Shown: positions 47,526 to 60,244 of the stretch, in pieces
Layout: every line of letters begins with the position of its first letter
Position numbering within the stretch: position 1 is the first letter of the stretch
NCBI GenBank assembly: GCA_033439795.1
Contig: JAUTDP010000001.1
Location: 5,208,001 to 5,272,000 of the forward strand
Direction: 5' to 3'
Length of the DNA: 64,000 bases
Source of the DNA: Sordaria brevicollis
Lineage: Eukaryota; Ascomycota; Sordariomycetes; Sordariales; Sordariaceae
Position numbers and translations under genes: made by a program
The notes under the pieces: generated by a model
What the model was told of the DNA's origin: nothing
Database searches by the model: none
What the model saw: only the letters and a program-made list of their open reading frames with translations

Positions 47526-50500
47526 TCGTAGCTCTAGCTCGCGGCTCGGCGCGGCCACTTCCCAGTCAGTATTGTATTAAAATATCTAGAATTAGACCAC
47601 CGGTCTCCGGGTACTTTACTTCCGGCATAGGCCACCCCTAGCTCATCCCGCTACGCAAGTCTTTTGCCGGCGATAACATTTCTTTTCCTATTAATAAATA
47701 GGCTTTTAATTCCCGTCCCCGTCGGGGTATATAGTAGCCATTCGCCTACTAAACTTCACATATAATATTTCGCATTGTATTCGGCGCCTGTCATTCTCTG
47801 TAATCGTAGAATAGTAGACTCTCATTGCACTATTTACGCTAATTATCCTATTTCCTATAATACTTCTACCTAACTTTCCAATATTTGGAGAGCGCCTTTT
47901 ACGCATTCTCGAAGTACTCTTTGGGTTCCCAAGTATTATACTCTACGGGCCACCCTACCCACTTGACCAAGAACCTCTAATTTGTGCCCACTCCTTGGTA
48001 ATCTACGATTTCCTCAACTTCCTACTCCTCCTGCTCATCGCACAACTCCGGCAGTGGTATCTCGTGGTCTCCGTCTTCTCTACTCTTCCAAAGTTCCAGT
48101 AGGCTGATTAGAAAGACGTTATATATCCGGCTGTATTGTGTCGGTAGGACCACCTAGTACGCCTGGGAGCTAATTTTCCTCAATACCTTGACCTTAATAT
48201 ACGTAGGTGCTAACTTCCTATTTTTAAATCGGAAGTTCTTAGTTAATAAGCCTACGACGTTGCCCGGTTGGAATTCGATCGGCGTGTGCCTCTTATTATA
48301 CCCCTTCTTTTGCGTTTCTATCGCTTGATTCCAATAGCGTTATATTGCCTTGCGAACTTCCTCTAGCTTCCGCAATCGCTCCTTTACGCTTTAGACCTTA
48401 ATAGGATTCCGCCCCTCGACGTATTCGATTATACGTGGGTAGTAGCCGTATAAGGCTTCAAACGGCGAAACCCCTATGGTTACGTGCGTGGAATTGTTGT
48501 ACGCGAACTCCGCTTCCGGGAACTCCCTACTCCAAAGCATGGGGTCGCCTTCCAAGGCTCGGATGCGCAAAGTCTTTTCGATGGTTTAGTGTAGGCGTTC
48601 CGTTTGCCTATCCGTTTACGGGTGGAATACAGTAGACAATCTTCGCAGGATCCTACGCGTTTTGGTGAATTCCTTCCAAAATTCGTTAGTAAATAACTTG
48701 TCCCTATCGTTTACGATTCTTAACGGTGAGCCGAATCGGCACTCCACGTGCTTATATAACAAAGACGCTATGGAAGCTACGTTAAGCGTTTTAGTAGTGG
48801 GTATAAATAAGGCTATTTTAGTAAATCGGTCCACGATTATTAAAATAGCGTCGTACATCTTCCCGTCGGCCCCTTAATTCGGCGGAAGGCCGGTAATAAA
48901 ATCGATGCTAATTTTTTGGAAAAGTTGTTCGGATATTAATAAGGATTGGAAGTCTCCGTAGAGTTAGTGTCGGGGTCTCTAGGTCCCTTAATATAGCTCG
49001 TACTTTGTAACGTACTCCCGAACGTCTTATATAAAGCCCTCCTAATGGAATTTCCTCTTAATAAGTTCCAGGGTTTTAAGCGTACTTATATAACCGGCCC
49101 TTAAGTTATTGTAATAAGAGCGCAAAATCTCCTTACGGAATAATCTTTCCTTAAGGATTACTAACCGTTCTTTAAAATAAAAAACCCCTTAGTCATCTAA
49201 TTTATATCCCCCGATTATAATCCCTTTAGATTAGATAGTCGCCACCCGTTCGGCTAGGTTTAGATCCCTAGGCTAAAATCCCTTTATAATAATATAAAGT
49301 TCCCGGCTCGTTGAAGGTGCCCAAGGGATTTCTCGGTGTACCATCTTCCTCGCGACCTTGCGTAGCAAGACTTGAGGGAACGCTCCTTCTATCGGCTGTA
49401 CTGGTAAAGTATCTTTTGTAATAGTAGCGGACTGCGTTACTCGTCGAATCTATTTAACGAAGGCGTAGGCTATAGACTTTTCTCCATACTGGTACGGGAT
49501 TTTGGAGTTCAACCACTCTTTAATTACACTTAGTAATTCCGAAATAAGGCCTAATTTCTTCTAGAGGGTCGGCAAAACGTCGCTGTAGGTTATATCCCCC
49601 TTCATGTAGTTTAGCCTCTTAGACAGATTATCCGTTGGGTTTGTCTTCCCCGACCGGTATTTTATTTCGAAATCGAATTGAAATAACCGGTAGACTTAGC
49701 GAACTAGCCTTCTATGCAAATCGCTCGCCGGCGATTCCGCAATATTCTCTAGCGCTTTATAGTTTGTAAGTACTATAAACGGCTTCGGAAGTCCTTCTAA
49801 ATAATATACCTAATAATCTAGGCTGGCTACAATAGCGAACAACTCCTATTGGCCCGTATACTACCGTTATTCCACGTTTATTAATTTCTTAGAAAAGAAC
49901 GCTACGGGGTGCTAAGTATCTCCCGTAAGTTGGGATAGAATTCCCGAAATAGCCCTTTGCGAGGCGTCCGTTTCAACCTTGGTCTTTTTAATGGGGTCCT
50001 AGTAACAAAGGATTGGTACCGTTGTAAACGTTTCTTTTAAGGCCCGGAATACTTTATCGGCCTCTTTAATTTAATAGAACGCGCCCAATTTCCGCCCGTT
50101 CTTATTCCCTTTTAGTAAATCGGTAATAGGCCCCACTATATAAGAGTACCAATGTACGAACCGTCGGTAAAAATTGGCAAATCCTAAGAATATTTAGATA
50201 TTGTAGAAGGATTTAAGCGTTGGCTACTCCTAAACCGCCTTTACCCGTTCGGGATCTATTATCACCCCTTCCGTAGTAATCCGATAGCCGAGGAAATCGA
50301 CGTGGTCCTTATAGAACTCGCACTTAGACGCTTTTGCGAAAAGCTAGGCAGCGCGCAGACGTTCGAAGACTAAACGGAAGTACTCGTTATACTCTTCCTT
50401 AGAATTCGAATAAATTAAAATATCGTTAAAATATACTACGTAAATACGGTCGATAAATCCCGCGAGTGCCTTGTATATATATACTTGGAATATAGCGGGT

Positions 50501-53371
50501 GCGTTTGTGAGCCCGAACGGCATCACTATATATTCGAAGTGACTATACCGCATTTTGAAAGCGGTTTTCCACTAGTCCCCTTCCTTAATTCGGATCCGAT
50601 AATACGCTTCGCGCAAGTCAACCTTAGAAAATACCTTAGCGCCAATTATTCGGTCTATTAATTCGCTAATCAATAGTAGTAAGTATCGATTCTTAATAGT
50701 AATCTTATTTAGTCCCCGGTAATTAATACATAATCGTAGCGTACCATCCTTCTTAGGTATAAACAAGATCGGTACCCCGATAAAACTTTAGGAGTAGCGG
50801 ATGCGGCTAATCCGTAAATTCTCCTCTAAATACTCGCATAACGTTTCTAATTGCGCAATAGACAGAGGGTAAATAGGGATATTAAATACCTCCTCCCCTT
50901 CCTTAAAGACGATCTTGTACTTAGCGTCCGGTAATTGTAGTAACGCTTTAGCCTTTTCTTTAGAGAATATATCCTCGAACCCTTCCAACGCTAGGGGAAT
51001 ATTATCCGCCGCACTTTCGGGCGGCTCCTTATCTTCGTCTACGTTTTTAAGGTCCGGCTCTAGTAGATTATATACTGAAATCAGGTTAATAATATAGGCT
51101 CGGTTGCCATATACTACTTCACGCGCGAGAGTTATAGTATCAATAAGGGGTACCCCTTCAAATTCAAACTCGTTTTTACTAGTATATATAACAATACCTT
51201 CAAAACCTATACCCAGTATAGACAATAGTAATGGCGGTGTCCGACTATCTCTTCGGATTGCGTAGAATAGCTGGGTAAACTCTCTTTTTTAACCCCTCCG
51301 GTCCTTCAAAGTGAATATTAATTCGTACGCTCTGTAGTAACGCATCTCTCCACTATTCGTACTTATTAAAATAAGTAAAATGCCGGTTTCTATTTTCTTT
51401 AGCTTATGCCTCTTCGCGAAGTTCTTACACACAGTATTAACTTCTATTCCTAAATTTAGGTCTATACGTTCTTCCAGTCGGCGACCCCTTGGCGTAATTA
51501 ATATTATAGAAGTCCTACCTAGCCCGTTTCTTCCGGCCGTTTTGAAACCGCTAACCCCGTCGAGCGATGGCTCTTCTATAGGGCTTAGCCTTTTACCGAC
51601 TCTTCGATATCCGAGATATAATTATCTTCCTTATCGTTACTACGTTTAATATCTTATTCGGTAGTTATACTTTAGACGGTAGCCTTCTCTCTCGGCCGGT
51701 TTTGGTTACTTATCTTTCTATGCTTTGTACAATTACGAACGTAGTATCCTTTATTTCCGTAGTTATAACAGTTTGGGCCGGATTCGTTGCTACCCCCGTT
51801 CTATTTATTAGGGGATCGGTCTCTCTTACAGCTTTTATACCTTCTAGAATCGCGATCCCGATTACGGTCCCGGTTATAATCTCGGTTACGGTCCTTATTA
51901 TAGTTAGAGCGCTCGTTATTCGAAGACCCCTTATAGCGCGAGGACCGTTCGTTGCGGCGACCTCTACCTATTTCGTCCCTCGGGGTTTGCTTCTTATTTC
52001 TAAACTCGGTCTACTAACCTATTGCCTTCGAGGTAATTTCTACCGGGTTGTCGATAGGGATTTAGTGCGCACGGAAGTAATCGCGCACTTCCTTCTTTAA
52101 CTAGAAGAAGAAGTCGTATACCGATTACTTATCCGCGACAACGTTCTTGCCGAACTATCGGTAGTTGTATTAGTATCGATCCCACAACTTCCACGGGTCC
52201 TCATTATCGCCTTAACGCATGTAGAACAATTACTCTCTAATATCAAACTCGTAAACTTCGGGGGCAATATATTCTTTACGGATAAACCCTAAGAACTCTT
52301 CCCATATCGCGGGTCGCTTTTAACCTTCATCGTCGAGGAGGGTGACGGAGTATACACACCACGAAGTAGCTATAGAATCGTCGGCCTTAGAGAGGGCCTA
52401 TTAAATGAGTTAGTAGGCACTAGCACTCTTACGAGTTTAATTACCGTCTTCGATACCATCGATCCAATCTTCGACCTCGGCGCTCATATTATTCGTCGTT
52501 AACTTACGAACGTTATACGTAGGGGGACGCAGGTAGGATTCCTTATTTCCCTGGCCCACGGTTTTCTATATAGATTACAACAGCATTTATAGGAGTTGTA
52601 ACGTTATCTCCACGAATCCTTAGCGCTCGCGCCGTTTTGCGCGCCTACGTTCGCGGGACGCTCGCCGCCTACGACGCTCCTACGCGGGGGAAAGGCTGCC
52701 GGAACGGCTAGATCGGTCGGATCGGGCGGACGGGGAGCGGGAGCGGGTCCGGGAGCGGGAACAAGCGCGAAACCGGGAGCGGGAACGGGAATAAGAACGA
52801 GAGTAGGATTAAGAATACTCGCTTAACGAGCGGTTGCGCACGGATAGGGAACGGCTATGCCGATTAGACTTTAAGGGGCTCTTACCCCGACGAAATTCCG
52901 CTTACAATTACTATTCCGCCCTATTAATATAGTACTCCCTCCGTTGATAAGGGCTCTTAGAGCGGTGGCGGTTAGAGGTACGTAAATTCCTTATTAAGTA
53001 CCGCTCCTTAGACCGCACTTAGGTTTCTTATTTAAAGCCGCCTTCGGCCTCCTCGCGCGGTGCAAGTTCGGGTTGCGGTTTATTATCGCTAGTATTATTA
53101 TATTTATCGCCGGGATCTTCTAGGGCGGTACTATTCTCGGGTTCGTGGGACGCCGCTTCGCGATCGTCTTCCCCGTATTTATCGGTAACCCCTTTATCGG
53201 CGGGATCTTCAATTATATTATTAATAATACGTAGGTAGCTATACGTCTTTTGCATCGGGCCTGCGCTATTTTTATGGCGAGAGTTAGTAGCGCCTTTTCC
53301 GCGCGAACTCTCCTTGCGCTTACTGACCATATTCATAGCCTTCGTTAACGGAGTCGTGGAGGCTAAAGAAT

Positions 53372-53657
53372 TGTAAAGTCACAGGTACAAGAGGGTAAGA
53401 GTAGGTCGTATAAGGTAAGTCTATTCTGGGAAAAAGACTTTAATTTAGCTAGATATAAGTTTCTAGCTAAGAGCTATCCTCTTTTATACTTGTGCGCTTC
53501 CCTGTGGGTCCGGAACGGTCGGCGTCCGGACTCTGAGATCCTTTCCTCTATGTTATGTCCTGCCATCCTTATTTTATCCGCTATCTTATCCGTCGTCCTG
53601 GGCCACTGTGCCCTGGTTGTGTGGGTCCCCCTAGGCCTTCCTAGCGATACCCTTACA
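53372..53657 (-). repeat. 5' LTR of gypsy 2
   Basis: It has the same length (286 bp) as 45865-46150. The left, internal-facing third shows C-to-T and G-to-A changes; the outer part is nearly identical to the other LTR. Confidence 0.93.
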
Positions 53658-56600
53658 CTACGTATAAACTTTTTAATTCCCTTTCGGTTTAAAAAACTCT
53701 TTTAATAATAATTAATAGATTATTATACTTTTAACGATTAATATAGGTTAAATTGGCTATAGTAATATTAAAAGGAAATTTATATAAAGTTTTATTAATA
53801 CTTATCGGATTAAATTTACGTTGTAAATAATTAAGAAACTACGTTAAATATTAACTAGAAATTAATCGTACCCGTATTATATACCGGAAATGCCCGTTTT
53901 AAAGTAAAGTATTACTAGAATTTTATAATTATAACCCGTAAATTCGGAAAGCCTACTTTCTTTATTATTATAATAGCAAATCCAAACTAATTAGAAATTA
54001 CAATTATATTAAACGGCTAGGATATTATAAACCGTCTAAATATTATTAATCGGGTTTTTAATATAAAAGTAAATATAATCGTTAAAAAAATTAAAAACGG
54101 TCTTTTCGGGAAGTATACAAATATTATATAAACTTTAGAGTTTTAAAAATATAACCTTCCGCACCGCCATTTCTTAATATTCTTAAATAGGGATTTTTAA
54201 AATATATATTTAGAACCTCAAATTATAAATTATATTATCCGTATAAAATTCCCTTTATTTAAAGAAAACCCTAACGGACGGTTTATTCGTTTAGTAAATA
54301 ATATATTAACCTATAGACCTTACGGTTTAGATAATCCGAACGCCCTATATATAATTATAGACGAAAAGAATAAAAACGGCGTACGTAAATATAAAAAGGG
54401 CTTCCTAAAACCTTTTATTAACGAAATAACCGTTAGTAATTCCGGTTACCCTTTTTATAAACGTTATAATAACGGTATTTATATTATTAAAAAAGTAACT
54501 AAGAGGGATATTATTATATATAATAATATAATTATACCGTACAATCCGTACTTAATCCTTAAATATAATTATTATATTAATGTAGAAATTTACTTAATTA
54601 TTAACGCTATAAAATATATTTATAAATATATTTACAAAGGTACGGATAAAATTACTTTAGAGCTTATAAACCTAAACGAAATTAAATCGTATATATTTAT
54701 ATAATATATAAATCTAATAGAAGCCTTTATTCGCTCTATAGAATACGCTATCTATAAGGAATATCCGCTAATAACCTCCCTACTTATATATTTAAAAGAT
54801 AACCCTCTTATTACCTTTCGGGCCGGTTTAAATTTAAAAAAAATACGAAAAAAGGCCGAAAATATTAGGCGGATAAAGCTTACAACTTTTTTTAAATATA
54901 ATATACAATATACGGACAGTCGATAATTTCTTTACGGAAATTTTCTTTCCCAATTTACGTAGGATATAAAAAATAAAATTTAAAAACTACGTTAATAGTC
55001 TATAATTATTAGGCGTATCTTTTATATACCCCCTTCCGTAAACGAATAATTTTATTTATATTTATTATTAATAATTATATTTAACCCGACCTCTTTCGAA
55101 AATTTACGTACTATAAATAGCGTAATATATACTACGTTTAAAGAGGTTTATATACGCCGTAGGCTATTAGAAGACGATTTTCGCTAAAAGGCTTTATTCG
55201 AAGAAATTGGTATTTAGTAAATTAAACGCTAATTACGGCATTTTTTCGCTATCTACTTAATAAATAAGGATATTATTGTATAGCCGTAAACTATTTAAAA
55301 TAAATTTACGTATTTATTTTATAATAATTTACCCTATAAAATTTCAATTATAATTAACGTTTTTCCAAATTTAAAAAACCCTTATTTTAATTATAATCTA
55401 TACCTTATCGGCTAATACCTTATATAATTAAATTAGACTCTTTCCTCTATATACCTTTTTAAACCTATTTTTAATTAGAAAATGTTAAATAGAAACCCCT
55501 TTTTACGGTAGGAGTTAAATTACGATTATACCGAATAATAACGTTCGTATAAAATTATACGGTCTTAATTCAACCTTAAATAAACTACAACTTTTAATAA
55601 AATTATTAAAATATTCGAAAGTAATCCCGAAAGTATATTTTTCTTTATTTAAGGATTAAGAGGTATTAGTAAAATTTTCGTTTATCGAAATCTATATTCG
55701 TATTTTCGTATTTAAGGTAAAATAATTTTATACGTAGTTTTTTCGGGTATTACGGCTTTATTATTAAATAGTAATAAAATTATATATTCCCGTTTTAAAA
55801 TCCCTTTCGACATTTCCAATCCCACTTACTATAATATTAAAAAGAATATTAACTTATATAGACTTATTAAACAAATTTTTTTAATTATTTAAAATGAGGT
55901 TCTTATATAAGACTGTAAGTATATAAAAATTATAAACTATTCCTTATAAAACCTTTTAAATTATTTAAAAATACGTTTTAAAAGTATCTTTATAATTTTC
56001 GGAGGGGATTTCGCTTAAATCTTGCCCGTAAAGAAGAAGGGTAACTGTATAAATATTATTTCGGCCTACTTTAAATTTTCTCCTATTTAAGAAAATATAA
56101 AAATCTTACGCTTTATAGAAAATATACGTATTCGTAAAAGTATTAAATAAACCCGTTCGTTCGTATAATAATTATACAATTTATTTTATTACCCTTTTTA
56201 TTATTAAATAAATTGGGTTTAATTTTTTCCGGCAACGTTTATTACCGCTATAGAAAAAATATTTTTATAACGTATTTACTTTATATCCTTTTTTATTATA
56301 ACCTTTACGGATTATTCTATTTTCGTAAATAGGGTTATTCTTTATACCCGTAATATAATTATTAAGGACGTAAATAACGAAATTCTATCCCGTATAAAAA
56401 ATAAAAATATAAACTACTTAATTATAAATATAATTAATTTATTTAAAGACGAGCTTCGGGCTTTAATACTTATACTAGAATATTTTCAATCCTTAAACTT
56501 TACGGGGTTTCCGCTTAGCTATTTAACCTTAAAGAAAAGTATACCTATCCTATTATTATAGAATTTATACCTTAAAAACGGTATATATAATAGTACAAAA

Positions 56601-58738
56601 TTAATAGTCGTAAAATTAGGGAAGAACGTAATTGAAGTAAGGATTCTAGGAGGAGCTTTTATTAAAAAATTACGTTTAATTCTACGTATTATTTTATTTA
56701 TTACGGAGGGTAATTGGGCGTATAAATTGAAACGTATATAATTTCCGGTCCAATTTTACTTTTCTATAATTATTAATAAGAATTAAAGGCAATCTTTTAA
56801 ATATATTAATATTAATTTACGCAATTACGTTTTTAATTATAATTAATTTTACGTAACTATAAGTAGAATTATAGCCGTAAATAACGTTTATATACTTTTA
56901 TAAAGGGTTAAACTTAAAGTGGATAAACGTTTACGTAACGAAATTTAATTAAAAGCGTTAATATAAGCATTATTATACAGGTTATTTAATATATTTCCTT
57001 TATTATTTTTATTACTTTTTACTTTATATACCTATTATTATTAATATAATATAACCTCCTTCTAAGAACTTTTCGAAAACTTTTTAAAAATTTACTATTC
57101 TATTCGTTATATTTATTTTATTATTATCTATTTATATATTATTATATTTTTAATCGAATAATTTATATTATATAAATTATGTATATAAATAAAAGTTATT
57201 AAATAGAGAAGGTATAATATAAATTAATAATAAATAAATATAAAAATTATTTAAAAACTACTTTCGGGGCCGAAAATTATAACCGAAAATTTAACGTATA
57301 GCGTTCTCTTAAACTTATTTAGCCCTTATAACTTTAAAATAAATTATATCCAAAGCCGTAAATTAATCGCCTATAATTTCTAGCGCTTTAGAATTTATAT
57401 TAGGGGGGATAGGTAATAAAGGAAATAATAGGCCGAATATAGCCGGGGGCGGTTATATATATAAAGCTTACTAATAATCTATAAAAGCCGCGACTTCGGG
57501 TAAATTATATAAAAGGTATAAGTTAATATAATTTACAAAAAAAAAAAGAACGAAAAAAAGGAACGAAAGAAAGAAAAGAAAGAAAAATTTACACTTACAT
57601 CTATTATTATCTATATTATAAATATACTCTAATACCGCTAATAAGCTCCTTAACCTTCTCGACTTTATACTTACGTAAATTATTAATACTATAATTTATA
57701 TAATATATATACGCCGTACCGCCCGAATTTATATAATAATTATAATATATACCCTTTATAATACTTTATACCGTAATATAAATTACGAAAATACCGTATT
57801 ACGTAATATAACCGTAACTTTATATCTTTTAATTAATAATAATAATAAACTAGGCCTTATAACGCGCTATACGGGTATTATATATTTCCTTTTACTAATT
57901 ATTACTAACAGACTCCTTAAAAACTAGGTCGCGAAAAACCTTTTATAATAATTAATAAAATATAAATAAATATAAAAAATATATTATTAATTACTTATTA
58001 ATATTTTACTTATAATTACGTATAAAGCGAGAAGGTTCTTACTATTAATATAATTAATTTTAAATTATATTATAAAATCGTCGCTATCGATAATTAAACC
58101 GTTTAATTTTATATTTAACGATTTAACTTATAAAACCTTTTCGGTATTTATTTCTAAATAGGGTAGGGGTTAGGGCAATATAAACGGGGAAGGCGGAAGC
58201 GGGGGCGCCGAAGACGGATTTTTTTTAAGGAATAGGGGCGGGTCGTTCGGGGGTTAAATAAAATTACCACCCGGAGTTTATAAACCGGTAGAAATTTATA
58301 GAGGGTTATTAGGGGGGTTAGTAGCGTTATTACGGAATTTTATATTCTTAATTTTAAATTATTTTTTCTCGCCTAGGGGTTTAATAGGAAGAATTATATT
58401 AATTTAAAAGGAAAGTAAATATTAGCCGAAAATATTCCGAAAATAACCCGAAAAATGCGCGCGTATATACGAAATATTTATAAATATTTATAATTTAATA
58501 ATTATTATACCCGGGGATATAAAAACGGGGTAGGAAGGCGAAAATAATAGGGCGTAAAGGTTGGGCGGTAATGGTTAAGGGGAGAAAGGGAGAAGGAGGA
58601 AACGGGGTATAGAATTTTCGCTAAATTTATTTATATGGAAAGACCTGTATACGGACTAATAGACCACCTTTTACAACTAATAGGAGCACGCAGCCTATCC
58701 AACCAGTAGGAGCACGTAGCTTGAGAGCCGGGGAAGGG

Positions 58739-58774
58739 GGGAGGACAACGAGTTGTCCTCCCGCCGAACACTAG
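58739..58774 (+). repeat. Helitron 3' terminal hairpin and CTAG end
   Basis: Stem GGGAGGACAA with TTGTCCTCCC, loop CGAG, then GCCGAACA, then CTAG. The stem is GC-rich and untouched by RIP. Confidence 0.9.
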
Positions 58775-59419
58775 TTTACGACCGACCGTCTCTAAGACAA
58801 TTTAGATTTTTTTGTCAACCTGTGTATTTTTTTGTTTAATATATCAGGACATGTCAATCCCACCAAGCATTCAGCTCTCGCTAACTGCACCATCTGTGAT
58901 GAACAGGCAGCGGTTAGCATTCAACCAACAACCCTTCTGAAACAACCCACAATGCTCAACTATCACCACGCTGAAACACATACCACCATGACAGCCCTCT
59001 CAAATCCTCAGCGGACTTAAGCCGTTATTCGGTAGCGAACCACGCGGAGTTAGGTGTGGGTAAGCACCGAGTCGCATTTCCGTGGCACAGAACACCAACC
59101 GATCTGACATGCAGTCTCTCAAACACAAATCGCAACGTCGAAGGGCGTCTAGTCCCACAGCGAATACGTGGGATGGTCGGCCGACTAGCCGCTGGTGGTG
59201 TCGTTGTTGTTGACAACCAAGGAGTTGGGGGAAGTATAAAAGGCGTGTGTGATCGCGCGCTTTGGATTGGATCCGAGCCAGGAACCCCATTCATATCATT
59301 CAGCTTTGGGATCGAAGTTCACTCACCTTGCCAGCTTACCTCAACCTCCAACCATTCTTGAGCTACACGATACTCGCCTGTCTATCCCATCCCATCACCA
59401 AATTGTGCACAGCATCGCC
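58775..59419. other. Intergenic, upstream of the dienelactone hydrolase gene
   Basis: This is the right flank of the Helitron, returning to normal GC. It carries the hydrolase promoter (TATA at 59235). Confidence 0.5.
59235..59242 (+). promoter_or_regulatory. TATA-like box upstream of the dienelactone hydrolase gene
   Basis: TATAAAAG lies 178 bp before the start codon at 59420. The spacing would leave a 5' UTR of roughly 140-150 nt. Confidence 0.4.
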
Positions 59420-60244
59420 ATGTCTTCCTCAGCCCAAACCGACCTCCCCCTCGGCATCACCACCTGTTGTCTAACCGGCTTCCGCTGGTCCGGCACTCCC
59501 AGCGGCACCGTCCTCCCCTCTCCCCTGCCAGGAACCACCAACGCCGTTTACAAAACCGGCACCAATCCCCGCGTCGCCATCCTTCTAATCCATGACCTCT
59601 TCGGCTGGACCTTCCCCAACGTCCGGCTGCTAGCCGACCACTACGCCGCTGAAGCGAACGCCACCGTGTTCGTCCCCGATTTCTTCGACGGCTTCGTCTG
59701 TCCGCCCGAACTGCTGATCGAGGAGCGCTGGGCGGAGATCGACCTCCAGAAGTTCGCGAGGGAGAATAGCCGCGAGATTCGCGAGCCGGAGATTTTTGCT
59801 TTTGCGAAAGCGTTGAGGACGCCCGAGGGGGGAGGGTTTGAGAAGGTTGGTGCGGTGGGGTACTGTTTTGGTGGGTGGGCAGTGTTTAGGTTGGCTGCTG
59901 CTGAGCATGAGACACCCGAGGGAAATGGGAGAAAGTTGGTGGATGCTGTGACGGCTGGTCATCCTACGTTCTTGACGAAGGCGGATATTGAGGGAGTGTC
60001 AAAGAACGTGCCGGTGCAGGTGCTGGCGCCGGAGATTGATCGTGCGTATACGGCGGAGCTGAAGACGCATACGTTTGAGACGCTGCAGAAGTTGGGGGTG
60101 CCGTTCGAGTATGCTCATTTCCCCGGAGTGCATCACGCTTGTTTCATTAGGGGTGATGAGAGGAAAGAAGGCGAGAGGGAGGCGATGGTTAGGGGAAAGA
60201 ACGCGGCGGCTGCTTGGATGAAGCAGTGGTTGCATGGTAATTGA
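59420..60244 (+). CDS. Dienelactone hydrolase family protein
   Basis: Single exon, 274 residues. The start at 59420 (MSSSAQTDLPLG, context CGCCATGTC) is chosen; the open frame runs upstream but has no domain there. It is an alpha/beta hydrolase of the DLH family: ILLIHDLFGW oxyanion strand (54-63), GYCFGG with nucleophile Cys149, acid Asp207 in APEID, and His238/239 in GVHHACFIRG. Classical members hydrolyse dienelactone in aromatic degradation; fungal relatives act on varied esters or lactones, so the substrate is open. There is no signal peptide; it is probably cytosolic. It stands alone, with no catabolic neighbours. Confidence 0.93.
   Translation: MSSSAQTDLPLGITTCCLTGFRWSGTPSGTVLPSPLPGTTNAVYKTGTNPRVAILLIHDLFGWTFPNVRLLADHYAAEANATVFVPDFFDGFVCPPELLIEERWAEIDLQKFARENSREIREPEIFAFAKALRTPEGGGFEKVGAVGYCFGGWAVFRLAAAEHETPEGNGRKLVDAVTAGHPTFLTKADIEGVSKNVPVQVLAPEIDRAYTAELKTHTFETLQKLGVPFEYAHFPGVHHACFIRGDERKEGEREAMVRGKNAAAAWMKQWLHGN

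Larger units (their letters stand above)
45865..53657 (-). mobile_element. Ty3/gypsy chromovirus 2, complete, partly RIP-degraded
   Basis: Two 286-bp LTRs (45865-46150, 53372-53657) are flanked by a CTACG duplication (45860-45864, 53658-53662). Minus-strand order: gag start (53336-53028, MNMVSKRKESSRGKG); zinc knuckle CYNYGNKGYYVRNC (51770-51729), with the second Cys and the His both changed to Tyr; protease region; reverse transcriptase ([20 protein letters not shown] at about 50760; VYFNDILIYS at about 50420); RNase H (HPVAFFSKKLIN, about 49920-49860); integrase (IVDRFTKIA at about 48830; VNDRDKLFTNEFW; FHP and TERLH); and a chromodomain (VEEIVDY, FLVKWVGWP, NTWEPKE, about 48020-47870). A polypurine tract (CCCCCCCC on plus, 46157-46164) abuts the 3' LTR. 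Pol carries many stops; it is inactive. Confidence 0.93.
44108..58774 (+). mobile_element. Helitron, complete, RIP-degraded, split by a gypsy element
   Basis: The 3' terminus is classical: a 10-bp stem with 4-nt loop (58739-58748/58753-58762), 8 nt, then CTAG at 58771-58774, followed by T. The proposed 5' end is TC at 44108-44109, preceded by A, matching insertion between A and T; this end is less certain. Without the gypsy it is about 6.9 kb. The plus-strand product is riddled with RIP stops but readable: an N-terminal Helitron-like segment around 45140-45400 (YNN..TFTSI); a segment with PYNPYL (54538-54555) and KYIYKYIYKG (54611-54640); and a PIF1-like helicase with an eroded Walker A (about 55640-55690), W/D of the Walker B WDE converted to stop/N (about 55885), FGGDF followed by ILPV (55998-56030), and a C-terminal segment PILLLLRNL (about 56540). 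It is inactive. Confidence 0.88.
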
